64,000 nucleotides of DNA from Tipula vernalis (GCA_958295665.1 OY282560.1:39040590-39104589), one strand, 5' to 3'; shown: positions 23,331-36,069, numbered from the stretch's first letter. The notes: generated from the sequence alone by a model not told the origin. Numbers and translations are program-made.

Positions 23331-24584
23331 GTTATTTAGTGCATTCTGTTAGTTTCCTATGGTCACTTTTAATATTCTACTTTTAATATGTGTCACTTCA
23401 TATTTAAGCTTGTTTCGAAAATTCGGAAGTTCCAGTGAATTTTAGTGAAAATTGGCAAACTTTCGAATTGGCCTCAGAAAATATATACAGTCCAGTCGCC
23501 GCGGCCAGTTTCACCCAACTCCCAGTGTTTCAAATTTAGACTATAAGTTGGCAGCTCAAGTAGACCCCTATAATTTTTAAAAGCTCCAATAATCTTAGTG
23601 CCCTAAAATACCTAATGGCAATATTGTCAAAAATATTACCGAGTTCTCGAAACTAGGGAACTTAAACTTAAATAAAGAGAAATGTATAACCGACGTTTAG
23701 CGCGTGATTTGTACGTTCCAACAATGTAAATCACGCATAAGTTAAAATTGAGTCAGAAGCCGCAAACTATTTTAATAATTTTACAGCACGAGTTCGGCGG
23801 TTCTTGCCCCTGACCAAAAATTTTATGTATGACCAACTTCATCGACAAATATCAAAATAATGTGTGTACAATTTTTTGTTAGGTTCACCACCTAAATAAT
23901 ATTCAATTTAGGCTTTCTAAAGCTATACACCAGCTTTATTAAACATCAGTTAGCGTCCAATCCTGTAGACTGGACATTGTGTGAAAATAGATTGAATTGA
24001 TGTGATTTGTTAAAGGCTGTCGCTGGAAAAAATTAGTTTAAATTTCCCGTGCGAAATCTGTAAAATTCGACTTTCCGAAAGTCTACGTAACACTCTCAAA
24101 ACTGAGGTTATACAAAGTTTCTAATTATGTTCCGAAAATCAAATTTACGCAGATTTCCAATAGGTATTCACAAATCTCGTCAATGTAATCCATCTCCAGA
24201 TATAATACTATATAGGAAGATTTTATGCCAATTTTCCAAATATTATTTGGTTTTTTCTGATTTTCCGATATTAATCATGAGTAATTGACTTTCGGCTGAT
24301 TAAAATTGGAATTGTGTAATAGAGAGTGTTGAATTATACATTGTAGCTTACAGATTTTATATTTAATGTTTATTGTAAATTAGAACTGCGGGTTGAGCTT
24401 CTAACTATCGATTTCTTAGGTGTATGTTATCGGGTTGATTCCCTCCTTACTGGCAAACTTTTTATATCTTTCTTTAATCTATAACCAGTCTGTGCTTCCT
24501 CTATGAGACTTGCTTATCTTTTCAACTTTTATAAATAGCTTGTTAGTTCATTTCAGCCAGTTGCGTGTTATTATTAACGAAATA
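23331..24584. other. SLO2 intron with a decayed relative of the 147-bp-unit element
   Basis: Mostly featureless AT-rich sequence. At about 23990-24310 there is an inverted segment (GATGTGATTTGTTAAAGGCT, CGCTGGAAAAAATT) followed by a direct one (CAATGTAATCCATCTCCAGA, AGATTTTATGCCAATTTTCC). It ends near GACTTTCGGCTG. These are single, diverged copies of the unit and end sequence found at 36070-38915, so this is probably an old, unamplified member of the same family. Confidence 0.5.
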
Positions 24585-27152
24585 TAAATTTTATTTTTAT
24601 TTTTTATTCCATCGAAACATTTTGTAAATCTGTAAACCTGACCCTGTTCATGGAAACGGAACGAGTTAGCACCGCTACAAGCTTTCAACAAAACATAAAC
24701 ATATTTGAACTAGGTATATGGAAACATGGAAATAATTCCTACGGAGAGAGTTAGGTCTACAGAAACAGAAAATATTTGTTTTCTATTATTTAACTGATTT
24801 TAATTAATTTAGTTTAATGAGAAATTTAATTAATAATATGCGAGGCGCCATTTTCAACTTACAAAAAAAAAAAAACGGAAAGAAGAAATCTAACTGAAAT
24901 GGGGCAAGATTCGTTGAGTTTATTAGAATTTAACGAAACCTACCCTAATATGAGTAAAACCAACATTTTATATTTCGTTTTCACATTTCGTCAGTATGTT
25001 GATATTAACATTTTTCTGTAGCTTTTAATTAATTTAGGGAAAATTAAGTAAAAATTAGCGAAGCGCCACATGACATTTTTGAAAAACTTTGACAGATAAA
25101 CTCTAACTCAAACGAAAAAGATTAGTTGAGTTTATTAGGATTTAACAAAACTCTTCCTAATGGATAAAAGGGTATATCCTCTAACCGATTGCAAATAAAA
25201 TATTTGCGCTACAAAATATGACTACTCGATGGTGTTTAAGATAAGTTTTTCAATTGGAATTTTGTTTTTCGTTGTTTTATTTGATTTTAGCAAAGATACC
25301 ACAGATTCAACGAAACTCTATCCTCATGTATAGAGACTGACTCAACCGAACCAAATTCCTTCAGTTTATTAGGATTTATCCTAATGGCTAGATACTAACC
25401 CAAACGAACCAAATTCGTTGAGATTATTAGGATTTAACGAAACTCTTTCCTCTCAGATTTGTTAAGTTTATTAGGATTAACCGAAAATCTATCCTCATGT
25501 ATAGAGACGACGAACTCAAACGAAAAAAATTCATTCAGTTTATTAGGATTTAACAAAACTCTATCCTAATGGATAAAGGTTAACTCAAACAAAAACATTC
25601 GCTGAGTTTATTAGGATTTACCGAAACAATATCCCAATGGATAAAGGCTAACACAAACGAACCAAATTCGATGAGTTTATTAGGATTTAACGAAACGCTT
25701 TCCTCTCAGATTTGTTAAGTTTATTAGGATTAACCGAAAATCTATCCTCATGTATAGAGACGACTAACTCAAACGAAAAAAATTCATTCAGTTTATTAGG
25801 ATTTAACGAAAATCTATCCTTATGTATAGAGAATAACTCAAACGAACCCAATTCGTTCAGTTTATTAGGGTTTAACGTTAGTCTATCCTAGAAGATAGAG
25901 AGTAACTCAAACGAACCAAATTCATTCAGTTTATTAGGATTTAACGAAACTCTATCCTAATGGATAGAGACTAACTCAAACGAACCAAATTCGTTGAGTT
26001 TTTTTAGGATTTAACGAAACTGTATCCTCATGTATAGAGACTAACTCAAACGAACCAAATTCATTCAGTTTATTAAGATTTAACGAAACTCTATCCTAAT
26101 CCTCTAATGGATAGAGACAAATTCAAAACAACAAGATTCGTTGAGTTTATTAGGATTTAACGAAACTCTATCATAATGGATAAAGGCTAACTCAAACGAA
26201 AAACTATCGCTAGAATTATTAGGATTTAACCAAGGTCTATTCTTATGTACAGAGACTAACTCAAACGAACCAAATTCGTTGAGTTTATTAGGATTTAACG
26301 TAACTCTTTCATCTCAGATTTGTTTAGTTTATTAGGATGTAACGAAAATATATCCTCATATATAGAGACTAACTCAAACGAACCAAATTCGTTCAGTTTA
26401 TTACGATTTAACGAAAGTCTATCCTAATGGCTAGACTAACCCAAACGAACCAAATTCGTTGAGCTTACTAGGATTTAACGAAACACTATCCTGATGGATC
26501 TGAACCAAATTCGTTGAGTTGTTTAGGATTTAACGAAACTGACTCCTCTCAGATTTGTTAAGTTGATTAGGATTTAACAAAAATCTATCCTAATGGATAG
26601 AGACTAACTCAAGCCAACAAGATTCGTTGAGTTTATTAAGATTCGCGAAAAACCTTTCGTGAGATTATTAGGATTTAACGAAACTCTATCCTAATGAATA
26701 GAAATTAACTCAAACGAACCAAATTCGTTTAGTTGTTTAGGATTTAACGAAACTCATTCTTCTCAGACTTGTTAAGCTTCCAAATCTATCCTTATGTATA
26801 GAGACTAACTCAAACGAACCAAATTCGTTCAGTTTATTAGGGTTTAACGTAAGTCTATCCTAGAAGATAGAGACTTACTCAAACGAACCAAATTCATTCA
26901 GTTTATTAGGATTTAATGAAACTCTATCCTAATGGATAGAGACTAACTCAAACGAACCAAGTTCGTTGAGTTTTTTAGGATTTAACGAAACTGTATCTTG
27001 ATGTATAGAGACTAACTCAAACGAACCAAATTCATTTAGTTTATTAAGATTTAACGAAACTCTATCCTAGTGATAGTTTCCATGGACTTGAACAGAGTTT
27101 ACTCTACAAATATAGAAAATATTTCGATAGAATAAAAATAAACCAAAAATTT
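24585..27152. repeat. Array of about 69-bp units bounded by inverted flanks
   Basis: From about 24890 to 27075 roughly 30 imperfect units follow one another. Each contains AACTCAAACGAACCAAATTC, GTTGAGTTTATTAGGATT and CTCTATCCTAATGGATAGAG. Two dyads lie in each unit: AACTCAAACGAA with TTCGTTGAGTT, and CTCTATCC with GGATAGAG. Left flank 24585-24657 (TTATTCCATCGAAACATTTT, later CTGTTCATGGAAAC) is repeated in inverted form at 27076-27152 (GTTTCCATGGACTTGAACAG, later ATTTCGATAGAATAAA). The array therefore sits inside an element with terminal inverted repeats. No coding capacity. Confidence 0.85.
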
Positions 27153-27938
27153 GGTACGTCACTATACATTTTCATCTTCTGTAAAATCGCAAAAAAATCC
27201 TAATCTTATTCGAATGATGAATTTCATAAAATTAAAAGACAGTAAATGTGCTAGGTCATTCGGTTCTCAGAGCCACACTTTGGTAAAAGCAAAGGTCACT
27301 GTTTATACGGGTATCTTAGATGCCCTCGCTAATTCTGATAGGAGACAAATCCTTAAAAATAGCCTTAATATTGGTACATTTCACAGTAGAACGAAATTGG
27401 CACTAATAGAGAATTTGCGCTGTTCTTCTTGATTATTGAAGTTAACAATCAGCGATTATGCGACAAATTCTCAAGTCCGGGGGCCATGATGTCGTCTAAG
27501 GTGGATTATTTTGCAATATATTTGTAATCAAATCTATTTATTGGGATATAATATCCGGCTAAATTTAACCACAAATAGCGCTAAGTTCAACTTCATTATT
27601 TAATTGCACAACAAATACTTTCTAAAGTCTTATAATACAAAAAAAAAATATTTGGATACCTTCCAAAAATAGTTTATCTTCACTTTTATGCTCTTATTAT
27701 AAATAAATTATGTAGATTCATCTATATTTTAAGCAGATATTAGTATTATATGACGACAAGGAAAGGTACGGGTATTTAAAGATAATTACGATTTTTATAG
27801 GTATCACTATTCCAAAACATTTTATACTTATAACGATTATAAACTCATTAACATACACTTTATATTTGGTTTGTGCTAAACATAACCATAAACATAATTT
27901 GCTAAATGTAAATATTGATTCTAAATGTATAAACTTAC
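27153..27938. other. SLO2 intron, one unrecognised open frame
   Basis: A plus-strand frame of 93 codons (27151-27432, MVRHYTFSS start) has a more balanced codon composition than its surroundings (for example SKCARSFGSQSHTLVKAKV). I recognise no domain, and it could be a mobile-element fragment. The rest is AT-rich and ends with the GTAAGTTT donor of the next exon at 27931-27938 (minus strand). Confidence 0.3.
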
Positions 27939-28202
27939 CTGAATATAAATAACCCTTTGCGCCCATATTGGTACTTGTAATATCATACGCATTGTTGTAT
28001 CCAATTCCATTGGACTCAGTAGCACTACGTAGAAATCTTGCAGCAGGGGATGGGCATAAAATTCATTTAAAAAATCCATTATTGTATCAGCGTGCAGTGT
28101 TGTTGAACAAACAACAACATGTTTTTCACTTTGGGCACGATGTGATGAATAGCTGCCACCTAATTTCTGTCTTTCCATCCATGTAAATGCTAATTGCTCA
28201 AA
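27939..28202 (-). CDS. SLO2: SLO2 potassium channel, first RCK1 exon after S6
   Basis: 88 codons, phase 0 at both ends. It starts [20 protein letters not shown] directly after the pore-lining S6, so this is the linker from the gate to the gating ring. It then enters RCK1 with [13 protein letters not shown], the first beta strand of the Rossmann-like fold, and [20 protein letters not shown]. It ends [13 protein letters not shown]. The FE-L--WMERQK-GG-Y--HRAQ-EKHVV pattern is characteristic of SLO2/KCNT channels. Acceptor TTCCCAG, donor GTAAGTTT. The next exon lies 22 kb away at 5574-5752 and continues with GSCLKD. Confidence 0.95.
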
Positions 28203-30400
28203 CTGGGAATGAAATGAATATATGATATTGTTGGTATTGTTATAAAATATAATAATTTCATACAATTTTTATTCAAATAAAAAAAAAAAAAAAATGAAAA
28301 AATACTTTAAAAATCCACCTGCTGGGAAATGAAATTACTTTTATGGAAAAAGGGGATGCAAAACGAGTAGATTCTGAACACAAGTAATATATGTATCGAT
28401 TTCCTAACAAACATATTAATGAATACCTTTTCAAATCAACCCCATAATTATGATAACCTAATTTTTTATTTTTTTTTACCTGTATGTAACTAATTATTGA
28501 TTAAATTTAGTTTATGTAAATACCATAAAAATCGGAGCGACATTTACTCCACCTCCTGCATTGTTCGGGAAACAATATTTGGAGGATAAACCTCAATCAA
28601 ATATTACTTTACCGTATCATATGAATAAATAAAGTACATGAAGCTTTCATGTTCATTTAATAATTATAAAGCTCGTTTAGTGGTATATAACGTGTGTGGT
28701 CGATTGGATGAGCAAAGCAAACTAACTAGTTCTTTGTACAAGTTCATCAGTTCAAAAATATTTGTCGCTCTATATTTCCAAAATTTTGTCCAACAATAAA
28801 TGGTACACACGACATTAACCATTTTCTCTTTTCTTTGTTATTAACAAAGACACAAGTTTTTCTTAATTTCCTGTACGGAAATTGGTTGAACAGAATCAAA
28901 TAATATTAAATGGAATTTGTCATTTAACTAAAATATTTTTTTTTTTTTATTATTTTTTTGATCAATTCAATTTCAATAAACCGTTTTACCACATTAATTT
29001 AACAGTAAATCGAAATTTAGCGGTATATTTTTCCAATTATCATGTGGGTTGTAAAATTAAAATCAAAATAGTTAAATCGGATTTTTGGTAAATATTTCCC
29101 GCTTCATATTAATGAGAATAGTATGCGAACCTAATTTGGTTAAAATTTTAATATTCACAATTTAATAGAGAAATTGGAAGTGAGAATTAATAATTTGAAG
29201 TGGCAATGGCCTACCGGCAATACCTTTTTTAAAGGTAGTTTCGCATAACGAATTAGTTGAGTTTATATCTTGATTTAAAAGGAGCCTTATTGTAGCACAT
29301 GAAGACTATTTTTAATTTTTTTACTGGACACAATCACAAATGTTAGTCGGATTGACTGCTTTCTACCTAATATGCTTGCAAATTCAGTATAATTGGAGAT
29401 TTACCTAAAATTTTAAGTGAAATATTTTCTATCCAGAACGACGTAAATTTCGACTGGTTTTCGACCGAAAATTTTCACTTTACCAGAAAGAATGAAAAAG
29501 ACAGAGACACATAAGCTTTATTTTTATTTATTTCAAAGAAATTGATATGGTCACCTTCCAAGTCAGCTATAAGACATTTTTACTAGTGATTAAATTTCAT
29601 GGTTTATTTCATTTCTGGGAATAGAAAGTTGTTGCAGCAAGTACTGTAGTAGTAATTATGAAAATCGGTTGTATATCGGTTGTTTTTGATAAAATCGGAT
29701 GAGTTTAAATCGAAATAGTATATAGGAAGAAGGGTCAGTACAGCCGAAGATTGAACCTTTTGAATTTTTGAGTAAAAAAAAAATTATGAGTAGTGACCGT
29801 GAAAGTGAAAAAAACCTTGAAAATCTCACCAAAGTTGAATTTTGAAAATAAGATGTCAAATTTGGGGAAAATCGAGGAACTCATTCCAGGCAAAAATTTT
29901 CAAAAATTACAAGGAATGTGCTCGAATTTTTTTAAAGTCAACCAAACTACAGCAAACATTCAACCGTTAGCCAAATTACGAACTAGTGAAAAATACGGTT
30001 TCTCCTAAAGATCCATTGACGCTTACATATGGGAAAGTGGTGCCTTTTATATAATATTGTCAAAATTTAGGAATTACTTCGGGGTAAAAAGACCAAACTA
30101 TTGAAATCCTCTCAAAAATGATCAAAAATTTGGTTGGTCCAAAACCACTATTCTCGACGTTTTGAACGTCCCTAAGTTTTACAAAGCAAAAAAAAAAAAA
30201 AATTTCCGTCCATCTGTATGGATGTCTGACTGGGCTTGTTCGATTTGAAATTTTTTTTACCAGTCTGTTTCTATGGTCAAGGCCGACATTTTGAAAAGCT
30301 TTTGGAACCTGTGCGTCAAGCGGGTACCTGCCATACGAATTGACCCAAAAATACCTGGTTATAGAAATATTTTACCAATTTTTTATATATGCTGTTGAGT
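28203..30400. other. 6.1-kb SLO2 intron, first part, nothing recognised
   Basis: AT-rich with an A-run near 28278-28294. Open frames at 28882-29091 and 29793-30008 show no domain. A stretch of lower AT bias at about 29760-30010 was examined and not identified. Confidence 0.4.
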
Positions 30401-30409
30401 TGGAGGTGA

Positions 30410-30575
30410 GTTGCGGCTGGACAGGATATAATGCGTTGTTGACCAATTTTTTTATATATGCTGGTTGGAGGAGTTTAGCGTAAAGTTTGCGGTTTAGTTG
30501 AGGGTTAAGTTTAGTTTCGTTTGCGGGTTGAATTAGGGTTGAGTTGCCGTTGGTATGGGGTTGGATTAGAGTTAA
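30410..30575. repeat. Degenerate G-rich strand repeat
   Basis: About 165 bp with irregular blocks such as GTTGAGTTGGAGGTGAGTTG, GGGTTGAATTAGGG and TTGAGGGTTAAG. It is strikingly G/T-rich on the plus strand and C/A-rich on the minus strand within otherwise AT-rich intron. It resembles an eroded G-rich minisatellite. No coding role. Confidence 0.5.
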
Positions 30576-30649
30576 GTGAGCAGTTGAGCAATCTATAGAT
30601 ATAGGGAAACATCACTACAATGGAAATCGACGAGACCAAAATCATTGTC

Positions 30650-31545
30650 CGTTAAACTGAGGATTTGTGATTTTTTTTTAATAAAAATTTTATTGGGATT
30701 CTATATCTTATCCGATTTTGATGAAATCCAGCATTTCCAATGGAAATGGGATATTCAAATGATTTTTAGACGAAGTTCATTAGTATGGGCAAGTAGGATC
30801 GAACTAGGCTATTTCTTAACCGATTATGATGAAATTTGATCTGGGTAATGAAAATGGTATTCTAAAATGATTTTTGGATAAAGTTCTGGAATATGGCCAA
30901 GTTTTATGGAACTTAACTGTTTCTCAACAGATTATGATGATGAAATTTGGCATGTGCATTGAAAATGGGATTCTAAAATGATTTTTAGATAAAGTTCTGA
31001 AATATGGGCAATTAGGATGTAACTTAGCTATTTCTTAACTGATTCTGATGAAATTTGATGTGGGTGATGGAAATGGTATCCTATAAAGATTTTTGGATAA
31101 TGTTCTGAAATATGGCCAATGAGGACAGAACTTGCCTATTTCTTAACCGATTATGATGAAATTTGATGTGTGTGGTGAAAATAGGATTCTAAAATGAATT
31201 TTGGATAAAGCTCTGGAATATGACCAGGTAAGATGGAACTTGGCTGTTCCTTAACCGATTATGATAAAATTTTACATGTGCGCTGTATGTGCGTTGATTT
31301 TTAAATGAATTTCTGAAATAAAGCCAATTAGGACGGAACTTGGTTATTTCTGATATAAGTTTTAGATCTAAAAATCAATTTAGAATTCAATTTCCAACGC
31401 GCATGTCAAATTTCATTTATTTATTTTTTTCGGCCATATTCTGGAATTTCATTCAAAAATCATTTAAGAATCGCACTTCAATCGAAGATATCAAATATCA
31501 CTAAAACCGGCTAAGAAAATGCCAAGTTCCAACCAAATTGGCCAT
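30650..31545. repeat. Short fold-back relative of the 108-bp-unit element
   Basis: About six imperfect units of roughly 108 bp (TATGGCCAAGTAGGATGGAA, then TTTCTTAACCGATTATGATG, then GATTTTTGGATAAAGTTCTG) run in direct orientation to about 31345. The orientation then flips: 31365-31545 contains ATTTAGAATTCAATTTCC, TGTCAAATTTCATTTATT and GGCCATATTCTGGAATTTCA, i.e. the same unit inverted. This makes a hairpin with a longer left arm. The unit sequence is shared with the large fold-back element at 50858-55003. Confidence 0.75.
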
Positions 31546-32140
31546 ACATATAATTTACTAAAGGTTCAATTTGAAATGTAAAAAGGTCAGTTTGAAATGT
31601 TTAAGTTTAAATTTGAAATGTAAAAGGAACAAATTAAATTGGTAAAACCTGTAAGGGAGGATTTCATTGGAAAACTTCAGTTGCATGGGACTAAAAAGTT
31701 TGTTCGTTGAAGTGACGATTCCTGGTTGACGCTGTGAATTGAATTTGTGTTTATAGGGAAACCATTATTTTGTAATATCTTTTTTCTGTTCATTGGGATA
31801 TAGATGTCGGATCAATACAACAAAACGAAGTTAACAAAAAAGAAAAAGAAAAGAAGAAAAAGGAATTAGAGAGTTTAGTTTTTTTTTTGGTTGCTTACAC
31901 ACGTTCACGAAGAACCATATGTTGTTAATAAAAATAAAATAAATAAGAAAATGACAGTCCACTATTCTGTGTTGTTTATTCAAATCAATTCATTACATTG
32001 GTCCTGATCGAGCAGGATTTTATGGTGTTATTAAATCAAGTAAATTTGTGAGGTGCACGTGCAGTACATAACCTAATTTAGAACGAGTTATTAAAGAAAC
32101 AGTACTGTAAGTTAGAGTAGATTTTCTAAGTTTAAATCAT
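31546..32140. other. Intron between fold-back relic and BEL/Pao relic
   Basis: AT-rich with an A/G-rich tract (about 31835-31870). The last part, from about 31990, may already be BEL/Pao internal sequence that cannot be read as protein. Confidence 0.3.
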
Positions 32141-34027
32141 ATAAAAGAGGTGAACGAGGATTTCGACAATCACACAGTGTTAAAACCCACGAGTAGCAGC
32201 ACAAAATTTCGAGTGGTTTTTGATGCTTCTGCAAGGAGTGCAAATGGTTTGTCCTTAAATGAAGTGATGTGCGCTGGCCCATGTACACAATCTAAATTGT
32301 TTGATATAGTTTTACGTTTTGGAAAATATCGAGATTCCACACAGGTGCCACTTCAACGAATATTTTGGCGTCCCTAATCCATTTGATAAAATCAAAACAT
32401 TTGAACTTTTAACTGTTACATACGGAACAGCATCAGCGCCGTTCTTAGCTACCCGTACGTTAAATCAATTAGTAGACGACGAATGTGCAGGAAGTGAATT
32501 GGCATCCATTGTGAAATGCGATTTTTATGTTGTTGACATATTAACAGGTGCAGACAATATCAATATTACGTGCAAGAGTTTAAGAGTTGTGTCGTGTATT
32601 AGCTAAGGGTGGATTCCATTTACAAAAATGGAGTTCAAATTATGATTTTGTACTTCAAGATATACCAGTATGTGACCGTGAAATTCTTCAGAATGAGTTG
32701 CATAATACAGAGACGATTAAAGCATTAGGGCTTTTTTGACAACTTTTTCAAATACAAAAAGAATAATTTTTCTCGTATATCAAGGTTATTTGACCCGTTG
32801 GGTTTCATTTCACCTATCATCACCTATCGATTGGATACGATTGGAACTACATGGATATGCTGACGCTTCTCAGGATGCCTATGGAGCTTGCCTATATGTT
32901 CATAGTATTGATGTAATGAATAACGTACACTTGAGATTAGTATGCGCAAAGGGAAGAGTCGCACTGTTAAAGGTAATTACCGTACCACGTTTGGAACTGT
33001 GTGCCGCTCAATTATTGACGCAGCTCGTACATCGTGTAATACAGTCACTTGGAATCAATTTCAATACAGTTTCCTTATGGAGTGATAGTCAAATTACGTT
33101 ATTGTGGATACAAACCGATCTAAAATTATTGAATTATTGAAAACCTTTGTAGCCAACAGGGTGAGCGAAATCAAAGAACTAACCGCTAATTATAGGTGGT
33201 GTTACATAGATTCACATAACAACCCTGCAGATTTAATATCAAGGGGCTCATTGCCAAATGAGTTAGCGCGACTTGAACTTTGGTGGAGAGGACCCATATC
33301 ATTAATGGATATTACTCATTAATCCAAACAATATGAAATAAGTCGTAATACAATAAATTCAGATTAATGGCGCTAGTTTCGTTCTGATGGGGCAAAAAAT
33401 CAATGAAAAATCAAATAAGTGACTATATAAATATAGCTCATTTTCTAGGACTGTTAGCATTGTGGCATATATTCAGCGTTTTTTAAAAATTTGCAAAACT
33501 AAATCACCACATTCAAGTGGCCTATCAATCAAGGTAAACCAAATATCATTTGGTCAGACAATGGAACTAATTTCGTTGGATCCAACAAGGAGTTACAAGC
33601 AGCATTCAACGAATTTAATCTTAAACAGAATCAGAAGTTGATTTCCGAGTTTTGTATTACGGAATCCATCAAATGGAAATTCATTTCGCCGAGATCCGCA
33701 AACTTCGGAGGTTTATGGGAATCTTCAATAAAAAGCTTCAAAACGACTATCCGCCGAATTACCAAGGACGTAAGTTTCAGCTACGAGGAGTTGAACACAT
33801 TGATAGTAATGGTAGAGGGGATACTGAACTCAAGACCACTTGTTGCTCTTTCAAATGATCCATCCGACCCATTACCATTAACTCTGGCACATTACTTAAT
33901 ACATCGGCCAATCGTTGCTAATCCTGAACCATGGTATGTAGAACAACCTTCTAACAGACTTTTTAATTGGCAAAAAATCACTAAACCTACACACACTGCA
34001 ACAAAGGCAAAAGTGGAAAGCAGATTC
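32141..34027 (+). pseudogene. BEL/Pao LTR retrotransposon relic: RT, RNase H, integrase
   Basis: RT begins with NHTVLKPTSSSTKFRVVFDA and NGLSLNEVMCAGP, characteristic of BEL/Pao. After an internal loss (the region with the first catalytic Asp joins QVPLQRIFW), LLTVTYGTASAPFLATRTLNQL follows. The motif F-Y-V-V-D stands where the Y-V-D-D box is expected, so it is damaged. RNase H is seen as ELHGYADASQDAYGACLYVH, then VITVPRLELCAAQL and VSLWSDSQITLLWI. Integrase is seen as IIWSDNGTNFVGSNKEL and FGGLWESSIKSFK. Several frameshifts are present. No gag, protease or LTRs recognised; roughly 1.9 kb remains of a normally 5-7 kb element. It is antisense to SLO2. Confidence 0.9.
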
Positions 34028-34084
34028 TGATAACTTTAGACCGGGTGCGGATAAATCGGACGTCAATCCACCTATCGGAAATTC

Positions 34085-34180
34085 TCAAGCTACTATATTA
34101 TGCCAGCATTCCTCTGATACTGGACACACATTTAAATTTGATGAGATAAAAATTTGTCCCATATATGTCCTAAATTATTT
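34085..34180 (+). pseudogene. Possible Penelope-like GIY-YIG endonuclease scrap
   Basis: A short frame reads TILCQHSSDTGHTFKFDEIK. It resembles the conserved segment of Penelope-like element GIY-YIG endonucleases (a x-L-x-x-H-x-x-x-T-G-H-x-F-x-F/x pattern). Only about 30 codons are recognisable, directly after the BEL/Pao integrase. It could alternatively be a chance match in the BEL/Pao C-terminal tail. Confidence 0.4.
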
Positions 34181-34279
34181 GAAAATCCACACTGTGGCCA
34201 AGTCTCAAAATTTTGAAAAATTAAAACTAAAATTCAAATATGTAAATGTATCAAACATATAAAAAAATAACATTCTTAC

Positions 34280-34463
34280 CTGTGTCGGCAGCACAATTAA
34301 CGCTACACAGATCATTATCACCATATAAAGTTGTGACGGCCAGATGTCCGGTACAAAATCACCATAACCTACTGTTGAAAAGGTAACAACAACATAGTAT
34401 GTACTCTGAAATAAATTCAGATGACGATGACCAGCACGTTGAAAATGTTGTATACCACATACA
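34280..34463 (-). CDS. SLO2: SLO2 potassium channel, pore exon (turret, P-loop, S6)
   Basis: 61 full codons after completing a split codon, starting [20 protein letters not shown]. The pore helix and selectivity filter read [13 protein letters not shown], with the canonical T-V-G-Y-G-D signature of potassium selectivity. S6 follows as [20 protein letters not shown]. The CGIQH-QRAG turret and [18 protein letters not shown]6 are diagnostic for SLO2/KCNT rather than SLO1 or Shaker-type channels. Acceptor TTTTACAG, donor GTAAGAATG. The incoming phase fits the AG left over from exon 40362-40456 to give Ser, and the outgoing phase 0 fits exon 27939-28202. Confidence 0.97.
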
Positions 34464-36069
34464 CTGTAAAATACAATAAGAAAGCAAAAAAAAAAAACAA
34501 AATAAAATTCAATTTTCCCATCATTATTTACCTCCTATCTGTGTATCAAAACAATTTTCTTCGTTTTTCTTTTTTTTGTTATGAATTCATACAATCTGGT
34601 CGCCTTTGTAACAGTTTGTTCTTTTCTTTAATAACCTTAATACGGAATTTTTTTTTTTTTTTTTGGTTTCATTGACCATGAAATTTCACATGTTGTTGTC
34701 TTGTGAAAAATGAAAATCATTTTCCATTTTGGATTCTGTTTACACAGAAAAAACTATTTGAGAATTACCATTTTTTGTCTTTTTTTGATTATGCACATAA
34801 GCAATTGACCGTGGAAATTATTTCTTGTATATAATACTAGGGTACATCTAACACATGTATATGTCGTCGTTTGGTTTCAAATTCAATTTTACGGAGAATA
34901 AATTTTACAATTATTTGGGTTTATATACATCTGTATTTGGAGGGTGATATACTCGTAAATTGTTCGTTACCGTAAATATGTATAATATGTCAACAGATTA
35001 ATGATAAATGGGTTTATTCAGCTCGAAGAAATTTAACTGAATATTTTCTACTTTGTTTGGTAACTTATATAAGATAATATTTAAATTTGGGGCAAATCTT
35101 AAATCTATTTATATTGTATCAGATGTGTATATGATAACGAGATTTATTTCGTCTACAATTTTTGAACACAGGTGTATATCGTACATAAATTAAATTTCTG
35201 GGATTGTCTGCTGTTTTATTATCGACTGAAAATTGCATATTAAGGAGCTACAGCGTTGTGATTAAGAATGAAAAATGAAATGGAGGACCTATGTGTGTAA
35301 TTTATTTGTTATATTGAATATGGTAAATTAAAACTTTTTAAATAAATGGCGATAATTTGCTAAAATCTTAATTTTGGGACTCTGGATTTTGATGCTCTTT
35401 AACTATTTTTGTTAAAAGGTTATCAATTTGAACTGTTAACTGTTCTGCAAATTTTATGTTGCATTAAACTGCACTCTATGAGAGAAGAACTCTCTGGTCG
35501 ATGCTGTAATTTTAAAATAAATTCCTGTAGCTGAAAAACTCGTAAAATCAATTCTGAAATCTTCCGCAATGGTTGCTTTAAATGCTTCACAATACATAAT
35601 GTAAAATGTAAGGCAACATCATGGAATATTTTCAATGTTTGAAGCTACTATAGATTCCTATTGTTGTTTTTTTACTAGGTCTTAAGGAACATTACATTCC
35701 TAATAAAAACAGGCTCAATTTAATATCTTTTCCGTTTTTTTCAGCGACATTGCGCGAAAATACTAGAGGGAATACCAGCTCCCGAATAAGTGCAAGAACT
35801 GTTTCAATACAAAGCCAAAGCTGACATTACGTTGCATCAATATTTTCGTTACAAAAAAAAAACAATTGAGGAGTTATGAATTGTCCCAAAAATCCCGACT
35901 GGTACTCAAAATAAAGAATAAACTTTATAAAATTTGTTTCATCAATACACCTGAGTTGTAAGTATTTCTAGACCGAAGAGTTCGTGGATTTTTTCGGCTT
36001 TCAAATTAAAGATCACATAGCAAAGCTTATATAAAAGGAAATGGTGTTGTAACTGATTTAGGCTCTGGA
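34464..36069. other. 5.9-kb SLO2 intron, left part, nothing recognised
   Basis: AT-rich with T and A homopolymers (T run at about 34650-34664). No gene or named element; minus-strand frame 35423-35635 shows no domain. Confidence 0.4.
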
